Shown here: one piece after another, positions 17,312-33,189 of the stretch
How positions within the stretch are numbered: position 1 is the first letter of the stretch
How the letters are laid out: the number at the start of each line of letters is the position of its first letter
Origin: Roseinatronobacter ekhonensis
Lineage (GTDB): Bacteria > Pseudomonadota > Alphaproteobacteria > Rhodobacterales > Rhodobacteraceae
Length of the DNA: 64,000 bases
NCBI RefSeq assembly: GCF_900499075.1
Contig: NZ_UIHC01000012.1
Coordinates: 29,964-93,963 of the forward strand
Reading direction: 5' to 3'
Notes under the pieces: model-generated
Seen by the model: the letters and a program-made list of their open reading frames with translations, nothing else
Told to the model about the DNA's origin: nothing
Databases searched by the model: none
Translations under genes and position numbers: made by a program

Positions 17312-17918
17312 CGGCGCGGTCCACTCGCCCAATTGGCGCGATGGTGAAGATACAGGCGGGATCGCCCATCGCGGTGCAGGCTTCCTCGACCACATGCACG
17401 TTTGGCCAGACCAGCGCGCCGAACAACCGCTCGAACACGGCGGCATGCCAGTGGCAGATTGGCGCATCGGCCGGGCCGGACGCCAATGGGTTGTCTTGAA
17501 TTTCCACACGCAAGGGGCGGTGGCCCAACACCCGGAACCGCCCCGACCCGGCAAAGGTCCAGGCGTGCTTGGTGATTGCGATGGCCAGAAGCCGCGCGCC
17601 CAAAGGCGCGGGCAACGTCCGGATCAAGCGTTGCGCAAGCGCGGGAATGCGGTGAGCAAGAATGTAATCCCCCGTTGCCAACCCCGCCGCCCGCTGGATC
17701 GCGGGGGCGCGGTCTGGCAGGAACAGCCGCACCGCGTGGTGCAGGCGGGCGACATCGTCTTCGGGCAGCATACCGGCATCGGGCGGGGGCTCTGCCACGC
17801 CCGCGCGCTGCAAAAGCGCGCCGCGCAAGGCCTCGCCGATGGCCGCATCCAACACCGGCAAATGTTGCAGAATCGCGTTTGGCCCGATCCTTGCCCTATT
17901 TGCCGCAAGCGCGGACAT
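17298..17918 (-). CDS. bchJ: BchJ, V4R-domain bacteriochlorophyll biosynthesis protein
   Basis: The 206-residue protein contains a V4R domain with CHWHAAVFERLFG and EEACTAMGDPACIFTI, the small-molecule-binding fold of BchJ. It was first called the 4-vinyl reductase, but the main reductase of this step is now known to be BciA or BciB, so BchJ is better seen as a carrier or enhancer of the pathway. It begins 6 bases after bchE, with GGAG upstream of its ATG, and is part of the leftward ppaA-ppsR-bchE-bchJ group. Confidence 0.9.
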   Translation of the reverse strand: MSALAANRARIGPNAILQHLPVLDAAIGEALRGALLQRAGVAEPPPDAGMLPEDDVARLHHAVRLFLPDRAPAIQRAAGLATGDYILAHRIPALAQRLIRTLPAPLGARLLAIAITKHAWTFAGSGRFRVLGHRPLRVEIQDNPLASGPADAPICHWHAAVFERLFGALVWPNVHVVEEACTAMGDPACIFTIAPIGRVDRAVSLG

Positions 17919-17924
17919 GGCCGG

Positions 17925-19616
17925 TTACTCCGCCGGTTCCGTGCGCGTGGCCGTGGCACCATTTGGCATCTTGAAGCTGCGCGACTCTTCCATCTGCTCG
18001 GTCCCGCCACCGCAAGCCTTGGCCGCGTTGCGTTCCACCGCGCGGGCCTTGCCTTGGGCACGCAGCGCGTCGCGGCGTTCCTGCGCCTTGCGTTTCTTGT
18101 CGGCGTGATCTTCCCAATCCGACATCTGCGCATCTGCAATGGTGCGGGTCATGTCGAAGCCGAACGTTACGTCGTCGCGAGATTTCATGCTGAAATAGTC
18201 GGTCTTGCCCAGATCGTAGAACTGGCGCTGCACCCCGGCTTTCAGGAACGCTTTCAGACACCCCAGGAGGTATTTCCGCCGGTATCCCGTGCCGCGCCAC
18301 GGGTAATGGAACAGTGCTTTTTTCATGTAGAAGCGGCGGTAATTCTTCAGCACCCCTTCCAGCAGCGCGCCACGCGTCATGGCGGCTGGCTTCATGATGG
18401 GGGTCACGAAATTGTATTTGGAATAGTCGAACACCTCGACCTGATCGCGGAGTTCCTGAAACAGCGGCGTGAAGGGCCAGGGCGTATACATCGCCCAGTT
18501 GGCAAGGTCTGGCTGCCAATCCCACGCCATCTGGTAGGTTTCTTCCAGCGTTTCGGGGGTTTCATTGTCCAAGCCCACGATGAACTGCGCTTCCACGAAG
18601 ATGTCGGCTTCGCGCAGCAGGCGGATGGCTTCCTTGTTCTCGGCGACCGTGGTTTCCTTGTTGAACACATCAAGCTTCATCTGCGCGGCGGCTTCGGTGC
18701 CTAGCGACACATGGACAAGCCCGGCCTTGCGATAGAAGCCCAGCAGATCCTTGTCACGCATGATGTCAGTGACGCGGGTGTTAATGCCCCATTGAATACG
18801 CTCGGGCAGGCCGCGGGCGATAAGCTCTTCGCAAAACTCGATGAATTTCTTCTTGTTGATCGAGGGTTCCTCGTCGGCCAAGATAAAGAAGCCGACGCCG
18901 TGATTGTCGACCAGATCCTCGATCTCATCGACCACTTTTTTGGGGTCGCGCACGCGGTAGTCGCGCCAGAATTTCCACTGGCTACAGAACGAACAGGTGA
19001 AGGGGCAGCCCCGCGCCATGTTCGGGATGGCGACCTTGCGGTTCAGCGGGATGTAAATGTATTTGTCCCATTCCAGTATCGACCAGTCGGGCTTGATCCC
19101 GTCCAGATCCTTGACCGTGGGCGCGGCTTCAGTGGCAACGATCTCGCCATCATCAACAAAGGCCAAGCCCTTGATCTTGTGACGATCTTCGGGCCAACGC
19201 CCCTCTGCAATCGTGTTCATCAAGGCGACAATAATCTCTTCGCCCTCGCCGCGCACGATGATGTCGATCCACGGCGCTTCCGACAGCACCTGCCGGAACA
19301 TGAAGGTGGCGTGGATGCCGCCAAGGATGGTGCGGGCGTTTGGGCAGACCTCTCGGGAAATGCGCAGGCATTCCTCGGCCTCATAGATCGAGGGCGTGAT
19401 CGCGGTCGCACCCACCACATCGGGCTGCAACTCCGCCAGCTTGGCGCGTAGCTCATCGGGGCCAACATGGTTGGTCATCGCGTCGATGAAATGGATGTCG
19501 TCAAAGCCGTTGTTTTTCAGCGCCCCGGTCAGATAGGCAACCCAAGCTGGCGGCCAATTGCCTGCAATCTCGGCGCCGCCGGAATGATAGTTCGGGTGGA
19601 TGAAAACGATCCGCAT
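17925..19616 (-). CDS. bchE: Anaerobic Mg-protoporphyrin IX monomethyl ester oxidative cyclase
   Basis: The 563-residue protein has an N-terminal cobalamin-binding domain (residues about 1-140), then a radical-SAM domain with C204-x3-C208-x2-C211 in [12 protein letters not shown]. BchE forms ring E using water-derived oxygen without O2. The C-terminus ends in a long basic, charged tail (about residues 510-563). Its own promoter region carries one PpsR box and one FNR-like box, fitting anaerobic activation. The oxygen-dependent alternative, AcsF, is encoded at 34.7 kb. Confidence 0.97.
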   Translation of the reverse strand: MRIVFIHPNYHSGGAEIAGNWPPAWVAYLTGALKNNGFDDIHFIDAMTNHVGPDELRAKLAELQPDVVGATAITPSIYEAEECLRISREVCPNARTILGGIHATFMFRQVLSEAPWIDIIVRGEGEEIIVALMNTIAEGRWPEDRHKIKGLAFVDDGEIVATEAAPTVKDLDGIKPDWSILEWDKYIYIPLNRKVAIPNMARGCPFTCSFCSQWKFWRDYRVRDPKKVVDEIEDLVDNHGVGFFILADEEPSINKKKFIEFCEELIARGLPERIQWGINTRVTDIMRDKDLLGFYRKAGLVHVSLGTEAAAQMKLDVFNKETTVAENKEAIRLLREADIFVEAQFIVGLDNETPETLEETYQMAWDWQPDLANWAMYTPWPFTPLFQELRDQVEVFDYSKYNFVTPIMKPAAMTRGALLEGVLKNYRRFYMKKALFHYPWRGTGYRRKYLLGCLKAFLKAGVQRQFYDLGKTDYFSMKSRDDVTFGFDMTRTIADAQMSDWEDHADKKRKAQERRDALRAQGKARAVERNAAKACGGGTEQMEESRSFKMPNGATATRTEPAE

Positions 19617-19633
19617 GTGACGACTCCCCTATA

Positions 19634-19651
19634 TGTAAGCACAAGTTTACA
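19634..19651. promoter_or_regulatory. PpsR/CrtJ box upstream of bchE
   Basis: A perfect TGT-N12-ACA with TGTAAG and TTTACA ends lies 17 bases upstream of the bchE ATG, in the 99-base gap between ppsR and bchE. It implies that bchE has its own repressible promoter rather than depending only on readthrough from ppsR. Confidence 0.8.
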
Positions 19652-19670
19652 CATGGGGTGGCAATGCGAA

Positions 19671-19684
19671 TTGACACAGATCAA
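19671..19684. promoter_or_regulatory. FNR-type box upstream of bchE
   Basis: TTGAC-ACAG-ATCAA differs from the FNR/FnrL consensus TTGAT-N4-ATCAA at one base. It is centred about 61 bases before the bchE ATG, on the upstream side of the PpsR box. FnrL control of bchE is known in Rhodobacter sphaeroides, which supports the reading. Confidence 0.7.
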
Positions 19685-19715
19685 GATGGGCACGGTTTTG
19701 GGCGCAAAAAGCGCC

Positions 19716-21143
19716 TCAATCCTCTTCGCGCGACAGCATGTCGTATTTGCGCAGCTTCACATAAAGCGATTGGCGCGACAGACCCAGCATCTCGGCGGCG
19801 GCAACGCGGTTGTTGCGCGTCAGCTCGATCGCGGTTTCGATACAGATCTTCTCGATCACATTGGTCGTTTCGGCCACGATGTCTTTCAGCGTGCTCGACC
19901 CGACCAATTCCATCACGCCGCGCATATCGGCATCCTGCGCACCCGCCTCGCCTCGCCGCGCCGCCGCGCTAGAGGCATTGCGGATCACCAGCGCCAGAAC
20001 CGGCGTCAGACGGTCATCCAGCCATGTCGCCGAAATTTCCGCCGCGACCATCGCATCGAAATCGGTCTTCAGCTTGGTGGCATACATACGCAACTGGCCG
20101 GCGCGTTGGGCGTTTTCCAGCAGCACTTTCAGGTCCACCACGCCACGCGCCAGGAAATCGGCAACGGACCGCCCCTGCACCGCAGACGGGTTGGACACAT
20201 CGGTCAGGTTCAGGAAGGTTTCGTTCGCAGACAGGATATTGCCGTCGCGGTCGGTGAATACCATCGCATCGGGGCCACGATAGAACAACTGGCGCAGGTT
20301 TGCGACCAGCTTGCCATCTGCCACGGAGCCAAGTTCGGGATCGCTGAGCCGGACGAAAATAAGCTGCTCACCCGCCGCGCGGAACAGCTTGGACGACAGC
20401 AAAAGCTGGCGCTGAGAGGCTTTCAGCTCCACCTCTATCGGGCTGGGAGAGTCGACGGCTAGTGGCGATGACAGTGCCGACAGCAACTCTCCGCGCCTGC
20501 GCCCGGTAAACCGTTCGGCAAACGGGGTTTCCAGCAATTCGGCGCGCGCCGTGCCAAAGAGCGAGGCCGCGTTGTGGTTCAGGTCCACGATGGTGCCGGT
20601 CGTCGCCGATACAAGCGCCACCGCGTCGGATGTGAAATCCATCAACAGCCGGTAGCGTGTGTCCAGTTCGCGCTGTGCTTCGTAGTCTTGCTCCAGCGCG
20701 ATCTGGGCATTCATGAGCTGTTGCTGCATCTCCATGACGGGGCGCTGGTCCTGTCCCAGCAGCAACACTTCATCGCTTTGGCTGACAAGGTGCATCGCAT
20801 ACCGCACCGGCACGCCGCCGCCACCCACGCCTTTGTGCACAAGCTCGACCCAGCGGAACGGCGACGCATCGCCAGACTTTGCCCGATTGGCCAGATCTTC
20901 GCAGCGGGCGCGAAACCGCTCACCCGAATCGCCATCCAGAACCTTGGTAAAATCCTGACCGATCCAGCCCTTTACCACCCCGGCAAAACCCGAATCCGGC
21001 TTGGCGACTGCGGCCCGCACTTTGCCATCTTGCGCAATGACGAGCGATACATCGGAAAGCGTGGCCACAACAGACGTGACAACAGGGTCCCTCAGGATAG
21101 GGACCGCGCCATCCGACTGAAAATTGGCACCATCGTTCGACAC
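19716..21143 (-). CDS. ppsR: PpsR/CrtJ, PAS-domain repressor of photosynthesis genes
   Basis: The 475-residue protein has an N-terminal domain, a Gln-rich linker helix (MEMQQQLMNAQIALEQ, near 137-152), two PAS domains (about 160-268 and 280-395) and a C-terminal Fis-type helix-turn-helix (AAAEMLGLSRQSLYVKLRKY). This is the aerobic/light repressor that binds TGT-N12-ACA. It starts with GTG, preceded by AAAGGAG. Only two Cys are present, Cys81 and Cys434 in EKICIETA. The second fits the HTH-linked redox Cys of the family, but no Cys lies between 82 and 433 where the PAS-region partner would be. Confidence 0.96.
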   Translation of the reverse strand: MSNDGANFQSDGAVPILRDPVVTSVVATLSDVSLVIAQDGKVRAAVAKPDSGFAGVVKGWIGQDFTKVLDGDSGERFRARCEDLANRAKSGDASPFRWVELVHKGVGGGGVPVRYAMHLVSQSDEVLLLGQDQRPVMEMQQQLMNAQIALEQDYEAQRELDTRYRLLMDFTSDAVALVSATTGTIVDLNHNAASLFGTARAELLETPFAERFTGRRRGELLSALSSPLAVDSPSPIEVELKASQRQLLLSSKLFRAAGEQLIFVRLSDPELGSVADGKLVANLRQLFYRGPDAMVFTDRDGNILSANETFLNLTDVSNPSAVQGRSVADFLARGVVDLKVLLENAQRAGQLRMYATKLKTDFDAMVAAEISATWLDDRLTPVLALVIRNASSAAARRGEAGAQDADMRGVMELVGSSTLKDIVAETTNVIEKICIETAIELTRNNRVAAAEMLGLSRQSLYVKLRKYDMLSREED

Positions 21144-21200
21144 GTGCGACTTGCTCCTTTACGCGGCTTGCACACTGCAAGCCCAGACCGACACCAGGCC

Positions 21201-22013
21201 CTATTCGGCGGCCTGCGCCTTGTTATTCAAGCCGCATACCGCAAGTGCCCTGGTCACGTCCAAAGTCGCCAAGTCGGCACCGACATGGTCGGCAAGTGCC
21301 TTCAAGCCCATGTCGTTTTGCAATTCTCTCAATATACCGCCGCCCAATACTATCGGCAGCCCTCCGGCGGGCAACCTACGGATTGTGTTCACCAAATCGA
21401 CACAGGACGCAAGGCAAGAACGGTTCGCGGCAGATACAAAAACCGCGTCAAAGCGGTGATTTTGCAGCTTTTCTGCCAGCAGCGTGGCGTTGGGAATAAG
21501 GCATACGCAGACAGACACCCCGATGCGCCGCATCTGGTTTGCTGCCAGCATGGCGCCCAAGGTATGCTGCTCGCCACCAGGCAAGACCAACAATATACGC
21601 GGCCCCATCGGGCTACCGATACTGTCCGACACCCATGCACGCCCCAATTCGCGCAGCAGCGCTTGCAGGCGTGACAAACGCAATGTCGCTTGCAGAATGT
21701 CCAGATCGCCCTCATGCCAATCCGTGCCGATCTTTCCGATCGCAGCCGGGAAATAGATGTCGATGATCTGCTCGGCCCCGATGCCACGGTATTTCATTTC
21801 CGTGTACAGCAGCCCCAGCGGCTCGGTCGCGCCGGTTGTCGTGTGGCTCAGCAGCAGATCCAGCACGTCATCTTGCGGTACGCCAGTTTCAATCGCGGTA
21901 TTGCAGCGCAGTTCAGACACGACCCGCAGCGCGAATTGCGTCAGCATCCTATCTGGTGCCCCTTGCATCCGCTGCTGTGTCTGGCCCTGATGGTCCACGT
22001 CGCCCTCGCACAT
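21201..22013 (-). CDS. ppaA: PpaA/AerR, cobalamin-binding antirepressor
   Basis: From the ATG at 22013 the product has 270 residues. The helical middle segment contains TDWHEGDLDILQATLRLSRLQ, and the C-terminal domain is B12-binding, with E-x-H-x-x-G in PGGEQHTLGAML and the late GGGILREL loop. PpaA/AerR family members bind cobalamin and modulate PpsR/CrtJ in response to light. The frame is open further, to a TTG at 22067 (18 more residues), and no good ribosome site decides between them. It precedes ppsR by 57 bases and is divergent from bchF across two PpsR boxes. Confidence 0.88.
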   Translation of the reverse strand: MCEGDVDHQGQTQQRMQGAPDRMLTQFALRVVSELRCNTAIETGVPQDDVLDLLLSHTTTGATEPLGLLYTEMKYRGIGAEQIIDIYFPAAIGKIGTDWHEGDLDILQATLRLSRLQALLRELGRAWVSDSIGSPMGPRILLVLPGGEQHTLGAMLAANQMRRIGVSVCVCLIPNATLLAEKLQNHRFDAVFVSAANRSCLASCVDLVNTIRRLPAGGLPIVLGGGILRELQNDMGLKALADHVGADLATLDVTRALAVCGLNNKAQAAE

Positions 22014-22089
22014 TGCGCCGAAGGCCGTTTGCCAACACGAGCAGGCCTGCGCAGTTTCTTCTGTCAAGTCTCGCAGTTGCCCCCCATAA

Positions 22090-22107
22090 TGTCAAAAGAA
22101 ACTTACA
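22090..22107. promoter_or_regulatory. PpsR/CrtJ box, ppaA side of the ppaA/bchF gap
   Basis: A perfect TGT-N12-ACA upstream of ppaA. With the box at 22233 it brackets the gap of roughly 240 bases between ppaA and bchF, and the wide separation would allow looping or separate control of each direction. Confidence 0.75.
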
Positions 22108-22232
22108 CAAAATCCCGATCGTTCCGCGAAACCGGGGGCAAGCCTCTTAAAACATACATAAATAAAGGGGTTTTGGCGTTGAGCACGTCAAAATGCGGGC
22201 AAGTGTCTATTTCCAAAGCACATGGCTACAGT

Positions 22233-22274
22233 TGTAAGTTTTAATTGACACTTTGCCAAACAGGGCAGTAACAT
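22233..22274 (+). promoter_or_regulatory. bchF promoter with embedded PpsR box
   Basis: A perfect TGT-N12-ACA box occupies 22233-22250 and includes the -35 hexamer TTGACA (22245-22250). TAACAT at 22269-22274 is a plausible -10 with an 18-base spacer. The bchF ATG follows 30 bases later, after GAGGGGAACG. This would be the main promoter of the bchF-to-cycA run. Confidence 0.7.
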
Positions 22275-22304
22275 CATCCCAAGGAATCGAGAGGGGAACG
22301 CCGG

Positions 22305-24076
<1,772 letters not shown>

Positions 24077-24083
24077 CCTGCCC

Positions 24084-24107
24084 TTTCATCTTGCCCCAAA
24101 TACTCAC
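24084..24107 (-). repeat. Dispersed intergenic repeat, copy 2
   Basis: TTTCATCTTGCCCCAAATAC and four further bases are the reverse complement of the GAGTATTT...CAAGATGAA core. It fills most of the 46-base gap between bchN and bchB and has the same orientation relative to transcription as the bchI-bchD copy. Confidence 0.65.
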
Positions 24108-24122
24108 GACACGAGGTCGGCC

Positions 24123-25689
24123 ATGAAGCTCGCCGTCTGGACCTATGAAGGCCCGCCCCATGTCGGCGCGATGCGCGTCGCCACCGGCATGCACAACATG
24201 CACATGGTGCTGCACGCGCCGCAGGGCGACACCTATGCCGACCTTCTGTTCACCATGATAGAGCGGCGCAACCACCGCCCGCCCGTCAGCTACACGACCT
24301 TTCAGGCGCGCGATCTGGGCGCAGACACGGCGGGCCTGTTCAAATCCGCCTGTCAGGATGCCTATGACCGCTTCCAGCCCGAAGCGCTGATCGTGGCCGC
24401 GTCCTGCACCGCCGAACTGATCCAGGATGATCCCGGCGGTCTGGCCGAAACGATGGGTCTGCCCGTGCCGGCGATTGCGCTGGAACTGCCCAGCTACCAG
24501 CGCAAGGAAAATTTCGGCTGTGATGAGGCGTTTTTGCAAATCTGCCGGTCCCTCGCCAAGCCCATGGACCGCTCCGAGCGTGTGACCTGCAACATCCTCG
24601 GGCCGACCGCGCTTGGCTTTCGCCACCGCGATGATGTCGCCGAAATCACTGGCCTTCTGTCGGAAATGGGCATTGAGGTGAATGTCGCAGCTCCTATGGG
24701 CGCGGCACCCTCGGACATCAAACGCATGGGGGCGGCGCATTTCAACGTGCTGCTTTACCCGGAAACCGCCGAGTCCGCCGCGCGCTGGCTGGAAAAGGAA
24801 CACGGGCAGCCGTTCACCAAAACCATCCCCATCGGTGCCAATGCAACCCGGGCGTTCATCGACGAGGTGCGCGCGCTTTCCGGCTCCACCCTTCCGGTGG
24901 ACGAAAGCCGCCTGCGCCAGCCGTGGTGGGCCGCAAGCGTGGACTCCACCTATCTGACCGGCAAGCGTGTCTTTATATTCGGCGACGGCACCCATGTCAT
25001 GGCCGCGGCGAAAGTGGCGCGTGACGAGATGGGCTTCGAGGTTTGCGGCATGGGTTGCTACAACCGCGAACAGGCCCGTCCGCTGCGCGCGCTGGCGAAG
25101 GAATTTGGGCTAGAGGCGCTGATCACCGACGATTACCTTGATGTCGAAGCTGCGATTGAACAAGCCGCCCCCGAGATGATCCTCGGCACCCAGATGGAAC
25201 GTCATATCGGCAAGCGTCTGGGCATTCCCTGCGCGGTCATCTCGGCCCCCGTCCATGTGCAGGATTTCCCCGCGCGCAACTCGCCCCAGATGGGGTTCGA
25301 GGGCGCGAATGTGCTCTTTGACACATGGGTGCACCCGCTGGTCATGGGGCTGGAAGAACACCTGCTGCACATGTTCCGCGAGGATTTCGAGTTCCACGAC
25401 GACGCCGGTCCCTCGCATCATGGCGGTCATGCGCCCCGCGCTGACACAAGCGCGCCCGCCGCCCCTGCGGCCGCGGCGGAAGGGGCCTCGATGGCCCCGC
25501 CCGACGCTTCCCCCCAACAGGTCGCAGCCGCCCATGAAAACGTGGTCTGGCTGTCCTGCGCCGAGCGTGAACTCAAGAAAATCCCGTTCTTCGTGCGTGG
25601 CAAGGCGCGGCGCAACACCGAAAGCTATGCCACGGAAAAAGGCCTGAACGAAATCTCGGTCGACACTCTTTATGAGGCCAAGGCGCATT

Positions 25690-25700
<11 letters not shown>
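24123..25700 (+). CDS. bchB: Dark protochlorophyllide reductase subunit B
   Basis: The 525-residue protein starts [20 protein letters not shown]. Asp36 in PQGDTYAD matches the unusual aspartate ligand that completes the NB-cluster with the BchN cysteines. A low-complexity Ala/Pro segment near 440-465 separates the main body from the C-terminal domain ([20 protein letters not shown]). The 3' end overlaps the start of bchH by 11 bases. Confidence 0.97.
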
Positions 25701-30231
<4,531 letters not shown>

Positions 30232-30232
<1 letters not shown>

Positions 30233-30909
30233 TGCGCGACATGGCCCCATCCAGCGCCAGTTATGACGCCACGCGCCACCGCGTTGCCAGCTATTTTGAT
30301 GGCACGGCAACGCGCGTGTGGGAGCGTCTGACATCAGATGCGCCGGTCAGCCGTGTGCGCCAGACGGTGCGCGAGGGGCGCGACACGATGCGCGCGCTGA
30401 TGCTTGGGCAACTGCCCGAGGATCTGCGCGGCGCAAGGGTTCTGGATGCAGGCTGTGGCACCGGGGCGGCAAGTGCCGCGCTTGCGGCGCGCGGGGCCGA
30501 GGTGGTGGCGGTAGATATATCGCCCAAACTGGTGGATATCGCGGCGCAGCGCCTGCCCCAAGGCTTGGCTGGCACGGTCGCGTTTCGCGCCGGCGACATG
30601 CTGGCCGCCGATCTGGGCCGGTTCGACCATGTCATCGCCATGGATAGCCTGATCTATTACACCCGCCCCGATCTGGAAGCCGCGCTTGACGGGCTGTCGT
30701 CACGCGTGGGGCAAGTGGTGTTCACCGTCGCCCCACGCACGCCGCTGTTGATGGCGATGTGGAACGCCGGAAAGATCTTTCCGCGCTCGGACCGCTCACC
30801 CACCATGATCCCGCATGACTGGCGTCAGATGCAGGTCGCGGGTCTGGGCCGCGTGGGGCGTGTGAGCCGTGGGTTCTACATTTCCGAATGCCTGAAGGTG
30901 CAGCCATGA
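30232..30909 (+). CDS. bchM: Mg-protoporphyrin IX O-methyltransferase
   Basis: The 225-residue SAM-dependent methyltransferase has motif I in VLDAGCGTGAASAALAARG and the acidic VVAVDIS that follows. BchM esterifies the C13 propionate of Mg-protoporphyrin IX, making the substrate for AcsF and BchE. The ATG overlaps the bchL stop by one base; another ATG 9 bases later is possible. The stop overlaps the lhaA start (ATGA). Confidence 0.96.
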
Positions 30910-32339
30910 TTATCGGCAAGAGCACGATCAAGAGCCTGAGCGCCAACTGGCTGCCCTTTGCGGATGCCGCCAGCGAAGGGCTGACACTGCGCCAGATCTG
31001 GCGGATGAGCCTGTTTCAGGTCAGCGTCGGCATGGCAACCGTGTTGCTGCTGGGCACGCTGAACCGCGTTATGATCGTGGAATTGTCGCTGGCGGCCAGC
31101 CTTGTGGCGATGATGATCGCATTGCCGGTGCTGATCGCGCCCTTCCGGGCGTTCTTGGGGTTCCGGTCGGACAACCACCGCTCTGCCATTGGCTGGAAAC
31201 GGATACCTTATTTGTGGTTCGGGTCGCTGTGGCAGTTTGGTGGCCTTGCGGTCATGCCCTTTGCGCTGATCGTGCTGAATGGCGACAATGTCTATGACGT
31301 GCCCTTTGCGGGCGAGGTTCTGGCGGCTCTGGCATTTCTGATGACGGGCCTTGGCCTGCACATGACCCAAACGGCAGGCGTGGCTTTGGCCGCCGACCGC
31401 GCGACCGACGAAACCCGGCCCCGCGTGGTGGCATTGCTTTACGTGACCTTCTTAGCGGGCATGGCGATTTCGGCGCTGATCGTGGGCTATTTGCTGCGCG
31501 ATTTCAGCGAGTTGACGCTGATCCGCGTGGTGCAGGGCTGCGCCGTCATCACGCTGGCGCTGAACATTCTGGCGCTGTGGAAACAAGAGCGCGTCCGCCC
31601 GATGACCCGCGCGGAACGCGACGCGCCGCGCCCGTCCTTCCGCGAGGCATGGAACGACTATATCAAGGGCGGCCAGGCGGGCCGTTTGCTCGCGGTGGTC
31701 TTTGTGGGCGGGCTGGCCTTCAACATGCAGGATGTGCTGCTGGAACCTTACGGCGGCGATGTGCTGGGCCTGTCGGTCGCAGCGACAACGACGCTGACGG
31801 CGGTCTGGGCCGTGGGGGCGCTTCTGGGCTTTCTCTGGGCCGCGCGCGGCTTGGGGCAGGATGCCGACCCGTTCCGCTTGGCCGGGCGGGGCTTGCTGTT
31901 CGGGATTTTCGCCTTTGCCGCCGTTATCTTTGCCGGACCGCTGCATTTTGCGCCGCTGTTTTACGCGGGCGCGTTCGGGATCGGCCTTGGGCTGGGGCTG
32001 TTTGCCGTGACCACGCTCACCGCAGCAATGGAAATGCCGCGCCAGGGCGCTGTTGGCGGCGGGCTGGCCCTTGGCGCTTGGGGGGCCGCGCAAGCCACGG
32101 CGGCCGGGCTGGCCACCATCATTGGCGGCGGGCTGCGCGACACCGTGCAGACACTGGCCGATGCGGGCCATCTGGGCGCGGGCCTGATGACCCCAGATAT
32201 TGGCTATTCTGTCGTTTACCACCTGGAGATCGGGCTATTGTTCCTGACCCTCGTCATACTCGGGCCGCTTGTGCGGACCCGGATACTTACCGATGAACCA
32301 CGCAACCAACGGATCGGCCTTGCCGATTTTCCGACCTGA
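30906..32339 (+). CDS. lhaA: LhaA, light-harvesting 1 assembly factor (PucC family)
   Basis: The 477-residue protein has about twelve membrane segments and the BCD-family motif GTLNRVMIVELSLAASL, with DNHRSAIGWKRIPYLW in the next loop. LhaA is required for normal assembly of the LH1 antenna and is placed between bchM and puhA in nearly all purple bacteria. It is coupled to bchM by ATGA. The related gene at 14.6 kb is a paralogue. Confidence 0.95.
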   Translation: MIIGKSTIKSLSANWLPFADAASEGLTLRQIWRMSLFQVSVGMATVLLLGTLNRVMIVELSLAASLVAMMIALPVLIAPFRAFLGFRSDNHRSAIGWKRIPYLWFGSLWQFGGLAVMPFALIVLNGDNVYDVPFAGEVLAALAFLMTGLGLHMTQTAGVALAADRATDETRPRVVALLYVTFLAGMAISALIVGYLLRDFSELTLIRVVQGCAVITLALNILALWKQERVRPMTRAERDAPRPSFREAWNDYIKGGQAGRLLAVVFVGGLAFNMQDVLLEPYGGDVLGLSVAATTTLTAVWAVGALLGFLWAARGLGQDADPFRLAGRGLLFGIFAFAAVIFAGPLHFAPLFYAGAFGIGLGLGLFAVTTLTAAMEMPRQGAVGGGLALGAWGAAQATAAGLATIIGGGLRDTVQTLADAGHLGAGLMTPDIGYSVVYHLEIGLLFLTLVILGPLVRTRILTDEPRNQRIGLADFPT

Positions 32340-32359
32340 CCTGAAACGGAGGACTACCC

Positions 32360-33154
32360 ATGGATACCCCATATGGCTGGATATTCTTTGGCAATTTCGA
32401 TCTGGCGCTGATTTCGCTTTACGCCTTCTGGCTGTTTTTCGCGGGGCTGATCTATTACATCCAGCGCGAAAACCAGCGCGAAGGCTACCCGCTGGAAAAC
32501 GACGATGGCAGCCCTGCCGGGTCGAACCTGTCGGTGCCCGAAGCCAAGACCTTTTTGCTGCCGCATGGCCGTGGTGAATACAAAGCGCCCAATGCAGAGC
32601 GGGAAACCCGCGACCTGGCGCTGGCGCGCACCGCGCAATCGGGCGGTTTTCCCTTTGCGCCCACGGGCGACCCGCTGAAAGACGGCGTTGGCCCTGCGTC
32701 CTGGGCGGCACGCCGCGACGAGGCGGAACTGGACGGCCACGGCCATGCCAAGATCCAGCCCATGGCCAAGGTCGGCGAATTCGGCGTGTCCGCAGGGCGT
32801 GACCCGCGCGGGCTGATGGTCATGTGCCACGACCGCAAATCGCCGGGCAAGGTCAGCGACATGTGGGTGGACGTGCCGGAGCAACTGGTGCGCTATCTGG
32901 AGGTCACGCTTGACGATGGCGGCAAGCGGCTGGTGCCGATGACCATGGCCAAGATCAAGGCAGACCGCGTTGTGATCAATGCGCTCGACAGCGAAAGCTT
33001 CAAGGGCATTCCGACCATCGCGTCCGACGCACAGATCACCAAGCTCGAAGAAGAGAAGGTCTCTGCCTATGTCGCGGGCGGCTACATGTACACCGCCGAC
33101 AAGCGTGTCAGCCAGATGGATGCGCTGAAAAAGGTCATGGCCTCTCCGGCCTGA
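32360..33154 (+). CDS. puhA: Photosynthetic reaction centre H subunit
   Basis: The 264-residue protein has one N-terminal membrane helix ([20 protein letters not shown], residues about 13-32), then [14 protein letters not shown] and a PRC-barrel domain that caps the L and M subunits and guides protons to the secondary quinone. A strong site (ACGGAGGACTACCC) precedes the ATG. The L and M genes (puf) are not in the window. Confidence 0.97.
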   Translation: MDTPYGWIFFGNFDLALISLYAFWLFFAGLIYYIQRENQREGYPLENDDGSPAGSNLSVPEAKTFLLPHGRGEYKAPNAERETRDLALARTAQSGGFPFAPTGDPLKDGVGPASWAARRDEAELDGHGHAKIQPMAKVGEFGVSAGRDPRGLMVMCHDRKSPGKVSDMWVDVPEQLVRYLEVTLDDGGKRLVPMTMAKIKADRVVINALDSESFKGIPTIASDAQITKLEEEKVSAYVAGGYMYTADKRVSQMDALKKVMASPA

Positions 33155-33189
33155 CCCAAGACGACCCATAAAAAATAAGGAACCGGCCC

